A stretch of DNA of 64,000 nt from Methylobacterium sp. AMS5 (GCF_001542815.1 NZ_CP006992.1:124001-188000); one strand, 5' to 3'; counted from the stretch's first letter, positions 30,473-41,783 are shown. Made by a program: numbers and translations. The notes: generated by a model not told the origin, from the sequence alone.

Positions 30473-31477
30473 TCAGAGCTCCTTGATCCAGGACAGCAGC
30501 GCCGTCCCGGTTTCCCAGCGGGACCCGACCCGAAACGATGCGTCGACATCCCGAGGATTCACGCCGTAGCGCGCATGGAATGCCTTGCTGAAGCTCTTCA
30601 GGTTCTCGTAGCCGCAAGCGTAGGCCACGCTCGATATCCGGCGGGCGTCGCCGCCTTCCACGCCGGAGAGGATGCGCATCGCCCGGGCCAGACGACGATT
30701 ACGGATGTAGGTCATCACGCCGCCTTCCGGCTCGAACAGCGCGTAGATCGGCGTGCGCGACAGGCCGAAGCGGGCGCAGAGCAGCTCGACGCCGAGGTCG
30801 GTCCGGTCGAGGTTCGCCTCGATGAACTGCCGGATCTCGATCGCCGCCACCGCCGGACGGTTGTACCCGCTGTCGGATGCTGGGGTCAGGGCAGCGTTGC
30901 ACAGGGCGACCGTCGCCACCGAGAGCAGGTTCCGTTGCTCCTCGTCCGTGCCGTCGAGGCAATGCCGAACGTTCCGGATGTGGTCCGAGAGCAGGCGCAC
31001 GAGCGGCCGATCGCGTCGCGAGAGGACGCTCCTGTGGAGGTCGCCGACCTCGCCCACCCGAGCGTCGAAGGCCCGCCGCGGGATGCATAGGCTGATCGCA
31101 TCGACGCCGGTGAACGCTCGGCCGAAGGCCGGCTGCGCCATATCGACGAGGAGGATGTCTCCGCCGTGGATCGGCGTCTCGCCCGAAGAAGCGTCGATCA
31201 TGGCGCGCCCGTTCAGGTGGTGCTGGAAGTAGACGTGATCGACCGCGTGGGAAGCGATCTGCGGACCCGTCCGCTCCACGGTCTGCGCCGACGCATGTAG
31301 TCCGTACAGATGGATGCTGCCGACCTTCCAGGCACGGAAGTGCACTTCGTCGGGAAGCGGCCGGTCGCGATCGGGGGTCGAAACCCAGATCGGAGCGACC
31401 GTCTCGACCCACGCCTCCCGGCGTAGCTTCTCGTCTCCCAGAAGCGGGATCTGCGGGTCTATGACTTCTGGCTGCAT
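30473..31477 (-). CDS. AraC-family transcriptional regulator
   Basis: A 334-residue regulator with an N-terminal AraC-binding-like domain (VYFQHHLNGRAMIDA, then GDILLVDMAQPAFGRAF) and a C-terminal double HTH (LCARFGLSRTPIYALFE; ISSVAYACGYENLKSFSKAFHARYGVNPR split over about 285-310). It is divergent from the flagellin gene at 31721 with a 243-bp gap, and its 3' end carries the ribosome binding site of the PilZ gene. Regulation of the flagellin cluster is therefore a reasonable guess. Confidence 0.87.
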   Translation of the reverse strand: MQPEVIDPQIPLLGDEKLRREAWVETVAPIWVSTPDRDRPLPDEVHFRAWKVGSIHLYGLHASAQTVERTGPQIASHAVDHVYFQHHLNGRAMIDASSGETPIHGGDILLVDMAQPAFGRAFTGVDAISLCIPRRAFDARVGEVGDLHRSVLSRRDRPLVRLLSDHIRNVRHCLDGTDEEQRNLLSVATVALCNAALTPASDSGYNRPAVAAIEIRQFIEANLDRTDLGVELLCARFGLSRTPIYALFEPEGGVMTYIRNRRLARAMRILSGVEGGDARRISSVAYACGYENLKSFSKAFHARYGVNPRDVDASFRVGSRWETGTALLSWIKEL

Positions 31478-31720
31478 GCGTCGAACGTCGTGATGGACGA
31501 GGCGACACAGGCGTCAAAGCGCCGACAAAAGCAAGTCATTATCCAGCAAGTCACGCCTCAAATTTCGTTTAAGACAGATCGGGACGGAAATAGACATAAC
31601 ACGGACGGCAGTAGACAAGATCGGGTTGGTTCGGTCTGAAATGTTTTGAGGTGATAAACTTGCTGATCCGAGGATTGCTCACGGTTCGACGCCCCTCGTC
31701 GAGCGGAGAAGGATCCCGAG

Positions 31721-33016
31721 ATGTCATCCGCCATTACGCTGTCCGCCGCGACGCGGCAGAACCTGCTGTCCCTGCAGGACACCGCCGGCCTGGCCGCCAC
31801 GAACCAGGGCCGCCTCGCCACCGGCAAGAAGGTGAACTCCGCCCTCGACAACCCGGTGAACTTCTTCACCGCCCAGAACCTCTCGAACCGTTCCACCGCC
31901 CTGTCCGGCCTGCTCGACGGCATCTCCAACGGCATCCAGACCATCCAGGCCGCCGCCAAGGGCATCGACACCGTCACCTCGCTGGTGAAGCAGCTGCAGT
32001 CGGTGGTCAGCCAGGCGCAGTCGAACGCGGCGACCAACCTGCCGAAGGTCTCCGGCACGGTGGCGCTCGGCACCGCCGGCGAGGCGAGCACCACGGGCAA
32101 GAGCCAGCGCGACGTCGCCATGGCCAAGACCGTGCTCGGCACCGCCGGACCCGCGACGAGTTCCGCCAGCGGCAATCTCGGCCTCAGTGCCAGCGCCGCC
32201 AATCAGGTGCAGCTCAAGGCCGGCAACGCCGTCTACACCTACACGGTCGGCGCGACCGACACCCTCGGCGACGTCGTCAACGCCATCAACAAGTCGGGCA
32301 TCGCGAACGCCTCGGTCGATTCAAACGGCCTCCTCAGCGTCACTGGCAGCGGCTCGGAAGCGCTCACCGTCAGCCTCGGCGCGACCACCGCGGGCACGTT
32401 TGCGGCCTCCTCGACCGATACGGCCTTGTTGTTCGGCACGGCGACGACGAGCGGGGTGACCGGGGGCGGCACCTCGGCGCAGCGTTCGGCCCTGGTCGAC
32501 CAGTTCAAGAACCTGCGCACGCAGATCAACCAGGCCGCCCAGGACGCCGGCTTCAACGGCACCAACCTGCTGGCCGGCGACAAGCTCACGGTCGTCTTCA
32601 ACGAGAAGACCGGCGGCGCGCAGTCCAAGCTCGACGTGCAGGGCGACGCCCTCACTGCCTCCGGCCTCGGCATCGGCAGCCTCGTCGACAGCGCGACGAC
32701 GCAGCCGGGCGCGGATTTCGGCGTGCAGAACAACGCCGACCTGACGAAGGCGTCCAACGCGCTGACCAATGCGCTGACGTCCTTGAACTCGCTGTCCTCG
32801 ACCCTCGGCTCGAACCTCTCGGTGGTTCAGACCCGCCAGGACTTCACGAAGAACCTCGTCAACGTGCTCGAAACGGGGTCGGCGAACCTGACCAACGCCG
32901 ACATGAACGAGGAGGCCGCCAACTCGCAGGCCCTCTCGACCCGGCAGTCGCTGGGCATCTCGGCGCTCTCGCTCGCCAACCAGGCCAATCAGGGCATCCT
33001 CCAGCTCCTGCGCTGA
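31721..33016 (+). CDS. Flagellin
   Basis: A 431-residue flagellin. The conserved D0/D1 N-terminus (ITLSAATRQNLLSLQDTA, then RLATGKKVNSALDNPVNFFTA) and C-terminus (SLGISALSLANQANQGILQLLR split around 412-431) are both intact. The variable centre is Ala/Ser/Thr/Gly-rich. There is no signal peptide, as expected for type III flagellar export. AGAAGGA lies 9 bp before the ATG. It heads a cluster with four small exported proteins and a second flagellin-like gene. Confidence 0.92.
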   Translation: MSSAITLSAATRQNLLSLQDTAGLAATNQGRLATGKKVNSALDNPVNFFTAQNLSNRSTALSGLLDGISNGIQTIQAAAKGIDTVTSLVKQLQSVVSQAQSNAATNLPKVSGTVALGTAGEASTTGKSQRDVAMAKTVLGTAGPATSSASGNLGLSASAANQVQLKAGNAVYTYTVGATDTLGDVVNAINKSGIANASVDSNGLLSVTGSGSEALTVSLGATTAGTFAASSTDTALLFGTATTSGVTGGGTSAQRSALVDQFKNLRTQINQAAQDAGFNGTNLLAGDKLTVVFNEKTGGAQSKLDVQGDALTASGLGIGSLVDSATTQPGADFGVQNNADLTKASNALTNALTSLNSLSSTLGSNLSVVQTRQDFTKNLVNVLETGSANLTNADMNEEAANSQALSTRQSLGISALSLANQANQGILQLLR

Positions 33017-33091
33017 TCGCCGAAACCACGGGCGGCCGTCATCCGCCGCCCATCATCCGCGCCCCCTTATCGACGTCGGCGGACAAGTCCC

Positions 33092-33433
33092 ATGCTTCCC
33101 AAACCCGTGTTTCCCCTGCTGGCCGCGCTCGGCCTGGCTCTCGGTGCCTGCAGCGACGAGCCGACCGAAGCGGCGATGGTGCAGGCCATGAACGACTTCA
33201 TGTCCCGCATGTCCCGGCAGCAGGCCGCTGCGCCCGCCACCATGATGGGACAGCGTCGGCAGCCTCAGCCGATGCCCGTGATCGAGGATTTTCGAAAGAT
33301 CGGCTGCAAACCGGCCCAGCCCGACGCCGGATACCGCTGCGAGTTCGAGGCGACGGTCAACGGAAGCCGCGGCAGCAAAGCCAATGGCCGCTTCTTCAAG
33401 GCGGCCGACGGCACCCTCACGATGGTCGAGTGA
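33092..33433 (+). CDS. Small lipoprotein (paralogue of 34052-34381)
   Basis: A 113-residue protein with a lipoprotein signal: a hydrophobic stretch LLAALGLALGAC with lipobox LGAC, Cys at about residue 20, followed by SDEPTEAAM. Two further cysteines (IGCKPAQPDAGYRCEFE) probably form a disulfide. The C-terminus GRFFKAADGTLTMVE is closely similar to the protein at 34052. I do not recognise the family. It starts 75 bp after the flagellin gene. Confidence 0.75.
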   Translation: MLPKPVFPLLAALGLALGACSDEPTEAAMVQAMNDFMSRMSRQQAAAPATMMGQRRQPQPMPVIEDFRKIGCKPAQPDAGYRCEFEATVNGSRGSKANGRFFKAADGTLTMVE

Positions 33434-33444
33434 GGCTGCATACG

Positions 33445-33906
33445 ATGTCGAGACCTAACCCTCGCGGGATCGGCCTTGCCGCCATTCTCCTCCTTTTGCA
33501 GGCGGGAACCGCATCCGCCGTCGAACTGCCGGAGGCTGTCCGGTCCTGGTTCGGCACCGACCGGTCGATCGTCTGTATCGATCCGAACGGCAACGATCGT
33601 CGCTGCGCGGTCGACGTCGACACGCAGGTCGAACTTCGGCGCTCGCCGGACGCATCGACGGCGATTGCTTTCGTGACCTACCTGCCGGATCCCACCGGCA
33701 ATTCAACCGCGACCGCGGCCGCGATCTTCCGGGCCGACCAGACGGGTTGGCGGCATCTCCGGACCCTCACGGAGGTCCGGAACCCGCTGGCGGGCAAGGT
33801 CACTTTCGGCGATCGGACCGCGACCTTCGCGGTCGCCGTGCCGCGACGCGGCGACAGCCACTGCTGCCCGACCGGCCGCAAGACCTACCGCATCGCCATG
33901 CCCTGA
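33445..33906 (+). CDS. Secreted hypothetical protein
   Basis: A 153-residue protein with a Sec signal peptide (GLAAILLLLQAGTASA, cleavage after ASA near residue 25). The mature part has four cysteines (VCIDPN, RRCAVD, HCCPTG) and a beta-rich pattern with TYLPDPTGNSTATAAAIFRAD. No family is recognised. It starts 11 bp after the previous lipoprotein, so both are probably in one transcript. Confidence 0.72.
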   Translation: MSRPNPRGIGLAAILLLLQAGTASAVELPEAVRSWFGTDRSIVCIDPNGNDRRCAVDVDTQVELRRSPDASTAIAFVTYLPDPTGNSTATAAAIFRADQTGWRHLRTLTEVRNPLAGKVTFGDRTATFAVAVPRRGDSHCCPTGRKTYRIAMP

Positions 33907-34051
33907 ACCTCGGCCTTCGGACCCGGCGGGCAGGGCTCGTCCCATCGCCCGCCGGCCACGCCCTCGATCGCCCCCTCGACACCCGCCCCCGTCCGGCGAC
34001 GGCACGTCCGGTCGTCCGGATGCATCGTCTCCAAATCAGGACCACCGACCC

Positions 34052-34381
34052 ATGAAGAGTGCAACCTTCCTCGCAGCGGGGCTCTGCCTGACGCTCGCGG
34101 CCTGCAGCGACGAGCCGACGGAATCGGCGATGAGGGAGGCCATCACGAACGCGTTGATGGCCTCCTACAAGATCCATGTGGCCGGGATGGCCCTGATCGG
34201 CAGCCGGCCACCGCCGGAGCCGATGCTCTCGGCCTTCAAATCCCACGGATGCAAGCCCGCCATAGGGGTGCCCGGCCACGTCTGCGAAATGAGCTTCGCC
34301 ATCAATGGCATCGACAAGGGCGTGAGCACGGGGCGCTTCTTCAAGCAGGCGGACGGAACCCTCGCAATCGCGGATCGGTGA
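34052..34381 (+). CDS. Small lipoprotein (paralogue of 33092-33433)
   Basis: A 109-residue lipoprotein: signal FLAAGLCLTLAAC with the lipobox Cys near residue 18, then SDEPTESAM. It shares the Cys pair (HGCKPAIGVPGHVCEM) and the ending GRFFKQADGTLAIAD with the upstream lipoprotein, so it arose by local duplication. The function is unknown; it is likely membrane-anchored on the periplasmic side. Confidence 0.75.
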   Translation: MKSATFLAAGLCLTLAACSDEPTESAMREAITNALMASYKIHVAGMALIGSRPPPEPMLSAFKSHGCKPAIGVPGHVCEMSFAINGIDKGVSTGRFFKQADGTLAIADR

Positions 34382-34437
34382 GCCGCCCTCAAAGTCGGCG
34401 AGACGACGACCTTCCCCGCGCCGGCAAACGTACGGAG

Positions 34438-35076
34438 ATGGACATGCGTACCGTGAAACTCGGACTGCCGGCCGCTGCCGTACTGGTTTGCCTCGGCGCG
34501 GCGGTAAGCGCGGGACCTGCGCCGGCGCAGGGCCCGAGGCCGAGCGCGAAACCGACGACGCCCAGCGATCGACCCGATGCGTCCGCCGCCCGATGGGCCA
34601 TGCTCGATCCGGTTCGGCTCATCGCCGATCAGATGCGTCTGGAGAAGAACGGCAACATGACGGGCCTGCTCTCCAAAGGCTTCAAGGCTGCCTACGATGC
34701 CGTTCCGCGGGACGAGGACAATCTGGGCCCGACCATCCTCGGCTTCGGATACGACGTGCCCGACAGGGTCGCGGAGGTTTCCGGCCTGCGATACGACGAT
34801 GCGGCCAATCCGGTAGAGGCATCCGCCACGGCGACGCTGCACTACACGAACGAGGACGCGCCGGTGCCGTCGTTCAACCGCAGCATCGTGGTCGCCTTCG
34901 TCGAGGAGGACGGCCGGTGGAGGATCGACGATGTCCGTCCGGTCGATCCGAAGGGGCACCCGACGGGTCGGTACGTTGGGCTGAAGCGCGCATTCGAGAA
35001 GCTGGCGGAGGAACGCGTGCGTTCCACCGTCGAGCGCCCTGGCCCGGCAACCGCACCTCGATCGGCTTCCCGGTGA
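34438..35076 (+). CDS. Secreted hypothetical protein
   Basis: A 212-residue protein with an N-terminal signal (LGLPAAAVLVCLGAAVSAG) and a Pro/Ala-rich linker to about residue 45. The mature domain has AEVSGLRYDDAANPVEASATA and FVEEDGRWRIDDVRPVD, a cystatin/NTF2-like pattern seen in DUF3828-type periplasmic proteins; this assignment is tentative. Start ATG 34438 follows ACGGAG, and ATG 34444 is also possible. It lies between the lipoprotein and the second flagellin. Confidence 0.7.
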   Translation: MDMRTVKLGLPAAAVLVCLGAAVSAGPAPAQGPRPSAKPTTPSDRPDASAARWAMLDPVRLIADQMRLEKNGNMTGLLSKGFKAAYDAVPRDEDNLGPTILGFGYDVPDRVAEVSGLRYDDAANPVEASATATLHYTNEDAPVPSFNRSIVVAFVEEDGRWRIDDVRPVDPKGHPTGRYVGLKRAFEKLAEERVRSTVERPGPATAPRSASR

Positions 35077-35185
35077 TTGCCGCATGCCGTGTGCCGGGGA
35101 TGGAGGCGATCGGTTCGTCGGTCGGGCCGTCGAATGCCGTTTGCCGTCTCGAACGTCTGCTGCATGATTCAATAAGTGAAGGCCT

Positions 35186-36931
35186 GTGACGAGCCTGTCG
35201 ACGAACACCGCTGCCTTGACGGCTCTCGGCACGCTCAAGGGCATCACGGATCAACTCGCCACGACCGGCAATCGCCTGGCGACGGGGCAGAGGATCTCGG
35301 CCGCCTCGGACGGCGCGGCCTACTGGTCGATCGCGACGGCGATCCGAACCGACAACACCTCGCTGCGCGCGGTGGGCGACACGCTCGGTTTGGGTGCCGC
35401 GGCGTTCGACACGGCCTATGCCGGCCTCGACAGCGTCCTCTCCGATCTCCGGTCGCTACGCGCGACGCTCCAGACCGCCCTGACAACCGGCGTCGACCGG
35501 GCCAAGATCCAGACTGAGGTCGCCGCGATCCAGGCCCGGATGCGGGCCACCGCCGACACATCCGTATCCGCCGGCCGGAACTGGCTCTCGGTCGACTCTG
35601 GATCCGCCACCTACCGCGCAAGCGAGGACATCGTCGCAGGGTTCTCCCGCGCGCCCTCGGGTACGGTGGCCTTCTCGACCTTCCCGGTCGATATCGAGGC
35701 GCTCAAGCTCTACGACGCCAGCGCCACCTTCGTCCGGATCGAGCCGACACCGGCGACGATCACCGGACCCCTGCCTTTGGCGATGAGCCCCGCCTTCGCA
35801 AACAACGGGCGTGCGGACTTCACGGGACCCCTGGAGGTCAGCTTGCGGGTGACCACGGAGGACGGATCGAACGACATCCGCGTGAACGGGACAACCCTGG
35901 CGTCACGGGTTACCGATCTGGCGGCGGTCACCCCTGCCGAACTGACCGAAGCGATCGAGGCCCAGATCGCCTCATGGGGCGGGACGGGTAACGTTACCGT
36001 GGCACTGACGGCGGACGGACGCCTGAGCTTCGCCACCACCGCGACCGGTGCCGCGGCGTCGCTCAGCCTGCAGGCGGTCCAGCCGAGCGTAGGACATGTC
36101 AGCGCCGACCTTGCCGTCGCCCCGGCACCGGATCTTCGTTTCAGTCGCCCCTTTGCCACCGCGACGAACGCCTATCAGAACATCGACCTGTCGGGCACGA
36201 ACTCGAAGAGCATCACGCTCGGCGACGGCACGACCTCGGTAACCTTCACCTTCGACGCGAACAGCCAACCGCCGCCTGCCGACCTGACCTCGGTGACGTT
36301 CCACGAGATGGCTTGGATGTTCTGGCGCCATGCGGACAACCGGACCGATGCCGGCTTCTCGATGTGGGCCCAATACGATGGCAGCCAAAGCCGGTTTTCC
36401 GCCAGCAACAGTCTGGAAGGCCCCTCGGCGCACGTCACGGTCGGCGGCCCCGACGCCGCCGCCTTCGGGTTCACGCCGGGTCAGTCCGCTGTCGGGGGCG
36501 AATATTTCGTGTCCTCTCGCCCCAGTTCTGCCGTTGGCCGCGACGGCAGTCCGCCGGTACCGGTCCGCGGGTTGCTCGACACGGCCGGCGCCTCCGGCCA
36601 CGCGATCGCCACGCTCGACGTCTCGGATATGACTGGTCCCTTGGGGGACGCGACGCTCCTGGACGTCATCCGGGATGTCGAAACGGCCATCGGAAGCGTG
36701 ACCGATGCCGGTACGCGACTGGGCGCGGGCAAGACGCTCGTCGAAGGCCAGAGGATGTTCCTCGACGCGCTCGTCAAGACCAACGAGCGTGCCATCGGCG
36801 TCTTGGTCGATGCGGATATCGAGACGGAGGTAAGCAAGTCGAAGGCGCTGCAGACCCAGCGGGAACTCGCCGTGCAAGGGCTTAGCATCGCCAACGCATC
36901 GAGCCGGACCCTTCTGGCGTTGTTCGCCTAG
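35186..36931 (+). CDS. Flagellin-like protein with large divergent centre
   Basis: A 581-residue protein, longer than usual flagellins of alphaproteobacteria. The N-terminus (LSTNTAALTALGTLKGITDQ, GNRLATGQRISAASDGAAYWSIA) and the C-terminus (SKALQTQRELAVQGLSIANA, SRTLLALFA) match flagellin D0/D1 regions. The centre (about 150-480) is unlike the first flagellin and contains beta-rich stretches. The initiator is GTG 35186 after GTGAAGGCCT. It could be a glycosylated or adhesive filament subunit, or a hook-associated variant. Confidence 0.85.
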   Translation: MTSLSTNTAALTALGTLKGITDQLATTGNRLATGQRISAASDGAAYWSIATAIRTDNTSLRAVGDTLGLGAAAFDTAYAGLDSVLSDLRSLRATLQTALTTGVDRAKIQTEVAAIQARMRATADTSVSAGRNWLSVDSGSATYRASEDIVAGFSRAPSGTVAFSTFPVDIEALKLYDASATFVRIEPTPATITGPLPLAMSPAFANNGRADFTGPLEVSLRVTTEDGSNDIRVNGTTLASRVTDLAAVTPAELTEAIEAQIASWGGTGNVTVALTADGRLSFATTATGAAASLSLQAVQPSVGHVSADLAVAPAPDLRFSRPFATATNAYQNIDLSGTNSKSITLGDGTTSVTFTFDANSQPPPADLTSVTFHEMAWMFWRHADNRTDAGFSMWAQYDGSQSRFSASNSLEGPSAHVTVGGPDAAAFGFTPGQSAVGGEYFVSSRPSSAVGRDGSPPVPVRGLLDTAGASGHAIATLDVSDMTGPLGDATLLDVIRDVETAIGSVTDAGTRLGAGKTLVEGQRMFLDALVKTNERAIGVLVDADIETEVSKSKALQTQRELAVQGLSIANASSRTLLALFA

Positions 36932-36981
36932 GAGGTCTGCGGAGCCATTTTCCGTCCGCCTCTTCGAAGGCTCCCAACGGC

Positions 36982-38511
36982 TCAAACGGGAACTTCGGCC
37001 TCGCGATCCGTGTGAGCGAGCGTGTACCGTGGGAACAGCTCCATCTCGCTCGCCATCACCCTGACCGTGAATCCTCCGTACTTCCGGCCCTCGGTGTCCG
37101 GTGCGTGACCCTGGATGGCGTCGAGGACCGAGTCCCTCATCCCGCCCTGCCGCCCGCGTGTCTTGAAGCTGTGCCGCCAGCCGTGGTTGGGGTCCACGCC
37201 GACGTCGGTGATCCCGAGCTTCCGGACCCAGGCCGCCAGTCGTTCCCCAACCTTCTTCGAGAGCGGGTTGGCGTCCGAACCGCCGCGGCCCCGCGCCTTG
37301 TCGAAGAACAGCTCCTTCGATCGTGTGTCGACATAGTCAAGGAAACCCATCTCGATCAGGTGCGGGTGGATCGGGACGTCGCGGAACCGCTTCGTCTTCA
37401 CCGTGCCGGCTTCCGGCGTGATGCGAAAGAACCGCACCCCGCCCTCGAAGCGAATGTCCTCGCGGCGCAGCTGCGTCACCTCGCCGACCCGTGCGCCGGA
37501 GTAGGCGCACAGCCAGGGCACCCAGCGGCGGGCCGCCGCGTGCTCGGCGCTCAGGCGACCCCGCTGGGACGCAAGGGATGCCGCGAGGATGGTCGTGATC
37601 TCCGCCTCCGTGAAGAAGCGTTCGCGCAGGACGGGTCCCTCGACCACCTTCACGCGCAAACCGGCGCAAGGGTTCGCGGCGATCTTCCGCTTGCCCAGCA
37701 TCCACCCGAACAGCGCCTTGGCCGAAGCGAGGTAGACATCGCGGATGGTCTTGTCGGCGCGTCCGTCCGTGGCCAGGGCGTCGACCCAGTCGGCGATGTT
37801 GTCCGGCGTGACGCGCGCCAGATCGTCGTGACCGACGGACGCCTCCAGCGTCGCTAGGGCCGGCCGCCACCGCTTCCGGGTCGAGGCGGAGAGCTTCGAT
37901 GCCTCGGCATACTTCGAGAACCACTCGTCGAGCGGCAGGGCGACCGTGACCGGCTTGGCCGGCATCTTGGGAAAGCGCCCGGCCATCGGATCCGGGCTGA
38001 AATCCCCGTCGAGATACTTCAGGCTCTGCGTGTTCGCCTGAAGGATCGCCTTGGCGATTGCATACTCCAGGGAGCCTCGCGTCTCCGGATCGACGACCAA
38101 CCCTTTTCGGGCGAGGTGACCGTCGATCTCCGGCCCGTACAGTCGCAGGAACGCCTCGCGGTTCGTCGAACCGGTATCCTCCACGAAGCGCTCGATGATC
38201 CCGGTCGTGGCCAGATTGTAGACCGGCGAGAACCGGCCGACCTGGAACTTGGCGATCAGGTCGTCGTAGACCTCGCCCGCGATGGCGTTGACCTCAAGCA
38301 GGTTGAGCCGCCGCACGCCGGCCCGCAAGTTGGCCCAGCGGGCTTCGACCTGGGCGGCATGCGCGGCGTGGCGGCGCTTGGCCTCGCCGACGTCCTTCGT
38401 CGCGAGACTCGCCTTCTCCTCCCGCCGGCCGACGAGGGCCAGCAAGTCCTTCGGGACCCGCCTTCGGAACCAGAAGACGCCGGTCTTCGGATGGGGCCAG
38501 GGACGCGACAT
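36982..38511 (-). CDS. Tyrosine integrase (DUF6538 type) beside tRNA-Ser
   Basis: A protein of about 509 residues. The N-terminal DUF6538-like region (TGVFWFRRRVPKDLLALVG) is followed by a core-binding domain (about 210-310) and the catalytic domain: Arg in YSGARVGEVTQLRRED, the HxxR box in NHGWRHSFKTRGR, and the Tyr in GRKYGGFTV. The start is ATG 38511; longer in-frame extension to 38679 overlaps the tRNA and is not real. It begins 100 bp from the 3' end of tRNA-Ser(CGA), the usual place for an island integrase. Confidence 0.92.
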   Translation of the reverse strand: MSRPWPHPKTGVFWFRRRVPKDLLALVGRREEKASLATKDVGEAKRRHAAHAAQVEARWANLRAGVRRLNLLEVNAIAGEVYDDLIAKFQVGRFSPVYNLATTGIIERFVEDTGSTNREAFLRLYGPEIDGHLARKGLVVDPETRGSLEYAIAKAILQANTQSLKYLDGDFSPDPMAGRFPKMPAKPVTVALPLDEWFSKYAEASKLSASTRKRWRPALATLEASVGHDDLARVTPDNIADWVDALATDGRADKTIRDVYLASAKALFGWMLGKRKIAANPCAGLRVKVVEGPVLRERFFTEAEITTILAASLASQRGRLSAEHAAARRWVPWLCAYSGARVGEVTQLRREDIRFEGGVRFFRITPEAGTVKTKRFRDVPIHPHLIEMGFLDYVDTRSKELFFDKARGRGGSDANPLSKKVGERLAAWVRKLGITDVGVDPNHGWRHSFKTRGRQGGMRDSVLDAIQGHAPDTEGRKYGGFTVRVMASEMELFPRYTLAHTDREAEVPV

Positions 38512-38609
38512 CGCCAGAACCACGTGTGTACCACCCGTGTGTACCACCGGACGGCCGCGAAGTCGCTGTTTCCCTAGGGGATCGCTGAAAACAAACGCTT
38601 TTCGGGATG

Positions 38610-38701
<92 letters not shown>

Positions 38702-38833
38702 GCAGAGGTGTCGTATCGACGGGATGCGCCCTAGCACAGGGCGGGCGGGCCCACAAGCCGGCTTTGCAGAGGATGCGGGACTTCGCCGGTTGGGGCCTTG
38801 CGGACCGATGGGCCCGCGGTGTTCATGCCACGC

Positions 38834-40147
38834 ATGTCCGACCTGTTCGTTTCCGCCAGTCTTGAGACGGGTGCGCCCCGGCCGCTCGCGGATCGTCTGC
38901 GCCCGCGCCGCCTCGCCGAGGTCGTGGGGCAGGAGCATCTCACCGGGCCGGACGGGGCGCTGACGCGTCTGCTCGCCTCGCGCAGCCTCGGCTCGCTCGT
39001 GTTCTGGGGGCCACCCGGCACCGGCAAGACCACCGTGGCCCGGCTCCTCGCGCACGAGACCGCCCTGCATTTCGAGCAGATCTCGGCGATCTTCTCCGGC
39101 ATCGCCGATCTGCGAAAGGTGTTCGAGGCAGCACGCAAGCGGCGTGCGACGGGCCAGGGCACCCTCCTGTTCGTCGATGAGATCCATCGCTTCAACCGCG
39201 CACAGCTCGATGCCTTCCTGCCGGTGATGGAGGATGGGACCGTCACGCTCGTCGGCGCGACGACGGAGAACCCGTCCTTCGAACTGAATGCCGCCTTGTT
39301 GTCGCGCGCGCGGGTGCTGCTGTTTCGTGCATTGGACGCGCCCGCGCTCGCCCGGCTGCTGGCCCGGGCCGAGGAGATGGACGGCCAGCCGCTGCCCCTC
39401 GATGAGGAGGCGCGCGCGGCGCTGATCCGCATGGCGGACGGCGATGGGCGCGCCGCGCTGACGCTGGCGGAAGAGGTGTGGCGCTCGGCTCGACCTGGCG
39501 AGATCCTCGACGCGGAGACGCTTCAGACCCTCGTGCAGCGCCGGGCTCCGATCTACGACAAGGCGCAGGAGGGGCACTACAACCTCATCTCCGCGCTGCA
39601 TAAGACGGTACGCGGATCGGATCCCGACGCGGCACTGTACTATCTCTGCCGCATGCTGGATGCGGGCGAGGACCGATTGTTCATCGCCCGGCGCCTCGTG
39701 CGGATGGCGGTGGAGGATATCGGATTGGCCGACCCGCAGGCCCTGGTCGTGGCGAACGCGGCCAAGGACGCCTTCGACTTCCTCGGCTCGCCCGAGGGCG
39801 AACTCGCGCTGGCGCAGGTCACCGTCTATCTCGCCTGCGCACCGAAATCGAACGCGGTCTACACGGCCTACAAGGCGGCCACGCGGGTGGCGAAGGCTGC
39901 CGGCTCGCTCGCGCCGCCGCGCACCATCCTCAACGCCCCCACTGGGCTGATGCGGCGGATTGGTTACGGTGAGGGTTACCGCTACGATCATGACGAGCCC
40001 GACGCCTTCTCGGGCCAGGATTATTGGCCGGAAGCGCTCGGGCGCCAGCACTTCTACGAGCCGACCGACCGGGGCATGGAAACCCGCTACCGGGAGCGGC
40101 TGGCCTACTGGGAACGGCTGCGGCAGGAGCGCCGCGGCGACGATTGA
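38834..40147 (+). CDS. rarA: RarA (MgsA) replication-associated recombination ATPase
   Basis: A 437-residue AAA+ protein. It has Walker A FWGPPGTGKTTVARLL (about residue 55), Walker B LLFVDEIHRFN, sensor 1 TLVGATTENPSFE, and the C-terminal RarA domain (KSNAVYTAYKAA and NAPTGLMRRIGYGEGYRYDHD split over about 340-390). It acts at stalled replication forks. The ATG at 38834 gives the normal N-terminus; 38825 is an alternative. It is the first core gene after the tRNA-Ser. Confidence 0.94.
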   Translation: MSDLFVSASLETGAPRPLADRLRPRRLAEVVGQEHLTGPDGALTRLLASRSLGSLVFWGPPGTGKTTVARLLAHETALHFEQISAIFSGIADLRKVFEAARKRRATGQGTLLFVDEIHRFNRAQLDAFLPVMEDGTVTLVGATTENPSFELNAALLSRARVLLFRALDAPALARLLARAEEMDGQPLPLDEEARAALIRMADGDGRAALTLAEEVWRSARPGEILDAETLQTLVQRRAPIYDKAQEGHYNLISALHKTVRGSDPDAALYYLCRMLDAGEDRLFIARRLVRMAVEDIGLADPQALVVANAAKDAFDFLGSPEGELALAQVTVYLACAPKSNAVYTAYKAATRVAKAAGSLAPPRTILNAPTGLMRRIGYGEGYRYDHDEPDAFSGQDYWPEALGRQHFYEPTDRGMETRYRERLAYWERLRQERRGDD

Positions 40148-40182
40148 GTGTCAGGGACGACACCGAGGGATCTCGACCGATC

Positions 40183-41676
<1,494 letters not shown>

Positions 41677-41783
41677 GATCGGGTCGAACGAGATCGCAGG
41701 GCAATCGCTTCGGGGATTGCACTCTGTGGCCGGGGGCCGTAACGGAGCCGCCCTCCCCTTCAGAATCCAAGCGATCCGGTCCC

